Shown: piece after piece, positions 5,504 to 5,904 of the stretch
Numbering within the stretch: position 1 is the first letter of the stretch
Layout of the letters: each line of letters starts with the position of its first letter
From: Lachnospiraceae bacterium UBA3785
GTDB taxonomy: Bacteria > Bacillota > Clostridia > Lachnospirales > Lachnospiraceae
DNA: 5,904 bases
Direction of reading: 5' to 3'
NCBI GenBank assembly: GCA_002369495.1
Contig: DFFD01000141.1
Coordinates: 1 to 5,904 of the forward strand
Program-made: the position numbers and the translations under genes
The notes under the pieces: model-generated
Told to the model about the DNA's origin: nothing
Database searches by the model: none
The model's input: the letters and a program-made list of their open reading frames with translations, nothing else

Positions 5504-5569
5504 CCAAAAAAAGCCCGCGCTCCCAGGAACCGTCCCCGAAAAAAGCCCGCGCTCCCAGGAACCGTCCCC
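5480..5569. repeat. Three tandem copies of the stem-loop's right half
   Basis: A 25-bp unit is repeated identically at 5480-5504, 5513-5537 and 5545-5569. The copies are separated by C plus seven A and by G plus six A, giving periods of 33 and 32 bp. The first copy is the right half of the stem-loop at 5453-5503, so the left arm can pair with any of the three. On the minus strand each copy ends in a run of six or seven T, except where the first copy meets the TGAA loop. The unequal periods suggest slippage in the A-run after duplication. Confidence 0.85.
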
Positions 5570-5601
5570 TTTATCTTTCCTTTATCTTTCCTTTATCTTT
5601 C
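5569..5601. repeat. 11-bp triple tandem repeat over the rarA stop codon
   Basis: Three perfect copies of CTTTATCTTTC (5569-5579, 5580-5590, 5591-5601) cover the last rarA codons and stop and extend beyond. On the rarA strand each unit reads GAAAGATAAAG and carries a TAA. The period is not a multiple of three, but copies added after the first stop would not change the protein. Confidence 0.85.
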
Positions 5602-5904
5602 CTTGATCCTCTTCAGCCGGTCGTTCACGACCTTCTCGTAGCCGATCTCGCCCGGCTCGTAAAACCTCTCGTCCCTGATCTCATCGGGGAGATACTGCTG
5701 TTTCACCCAGTGGTCCGGATAGTCGTGGGCATACTTGTAGCCCACGGCTTTTTCTTCGTCTCCGACGCCGTTCGCGTGAACGTTCATCAGGTGGCCGGGG
5801 ACGGACGTCTTCACGCGGCGGACACTTTCGAGGGCGCGGTCGAGCGCCATGTAGGCCGCGTTGCTCTTCGGGGCGGTCGCCACATAGACGGCGGCCTCCG
5901 CGAG
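5593..5904 (-). CDS. rarA: Replication-associated recombination protein A (RarA/MgsA), C-terminal part
   Basis: The last 103 residues of a protein that runs off the right edge are visible. They match the C-terminal oligomerisation domain of RarA (MgsA in E. coli), an AAA+ ATPase related to clamp-loader and RuvB proteins that acts at stalled replication forks. Diagnostic stretches are LAEAAVYVATAPKSNAAY at the window edge, VPGHLMNVHANG, VGYKYAHDYPDHWVKQQYLP and FYEPGEIGYEK. The AAA+ domain with Walker motifs would lie outside the window. A GTG at 5881-5883 could be mistaken for a start, but the family sequence continues in frame upstream of it, so the gene is partial here, not short. It ends in KRIKER, shorter than some relatives. 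The stop lies inside a tandem repeat, and the gene converges on the DUF4364 gene. Confidence 0.93.
   Translation of the reverse strand, partial: LAEAAVYVATAPKSNAAYMALDRALESVRRVKTSVPGHLMNVHANGVGDEEKAVGYKYAHDYPDHWVKQQYLPDEIRDERFYEPGEIGYEKVVNDRLKRIKER

Noticed and set aside
5446..5592. CRISPR array suggested by the repeated 25-bp unit
   Set aside because: The spacers would be only 7-8 bases of C/G plus A-run. There are just three copies, and no cas genes are present.
5382..5606. 74-residue plus-strand open frame with repeated PALPGTVP-like peptides
   Set aside because: It overlaps the end of the DUF4364 gene and is generated by the tandem 25-bp repeats. It has no ribosome binding site, and the repeat period of 32/33 bp breaks the peptide pattern in the last copy.

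Overview
The window looks like chromosomal DNA from a GC-rich Clostridia member, most likely Lachnospiraceae or a close relative. I infer this from the gene content: a DUF4364 protein, a YerC/YecD TrpR-like regulator directly upstream of pcrA, a clostridial-type RlmD, and an acidic single-pass membrane protein of a kind I associate with that group. Shine-Dalgarno sequences are of strong Firmicutes type. No phage, CRISPR, toxin-antitoxin or RNA gene is visible. Most of the window is housekeeping DNA. The unusual signals are in the 3' end of rlmD, in two intergenic regions and in some recurring short words.

Layout, left to right. Positions 1-77 are non-coding. Positions 78-1523 (minus) encode RlmD, a 23S rRNA m5U methyltransferase. 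Its last ten codons and the adjoining DNA differ in composition from the rest of the gene, which could mark an integration junction. An 11-bp hairpin (1541-1568) separates it from an acidic, single-pass membrane protein of unknown function (1589-2086, minus), which has its own extended -10 promoter. Next come pcrA, a UvrD/PcrA DNA helicase (2185-4452, minus), and, 6 bp upstream, a YerC/YecD-family TrpR-like regulator (4459-4761, minus). These two probably form one operon read from a promoter at 4818-4845.

A 171-bp divergent intergenic region (4762-4932) holds promoters for both directions and a 15-bp palindrome. The DUF4364 gene (4933-5445, plus) is read rightward and converges on the 3' end of rarA (5593 to the window edge, minus). 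The 147-bp convergent gap contains a large stem-loop repeat with partial tandem copies, plus an 11-bp triple repeat that runs over the rarA stop codon.

Together the genes cover DNA repair and replication-fork maintenance (pcrA, rarA), rRNA modification (rlmD), transcription control (yerC-like, DUF4364) and one envelope protein of unknown role. I see no clear new multi-gene system. The best leads are the possible rlmD integration junction, the convergent stem-loop repeat and the acidic membrane protein.
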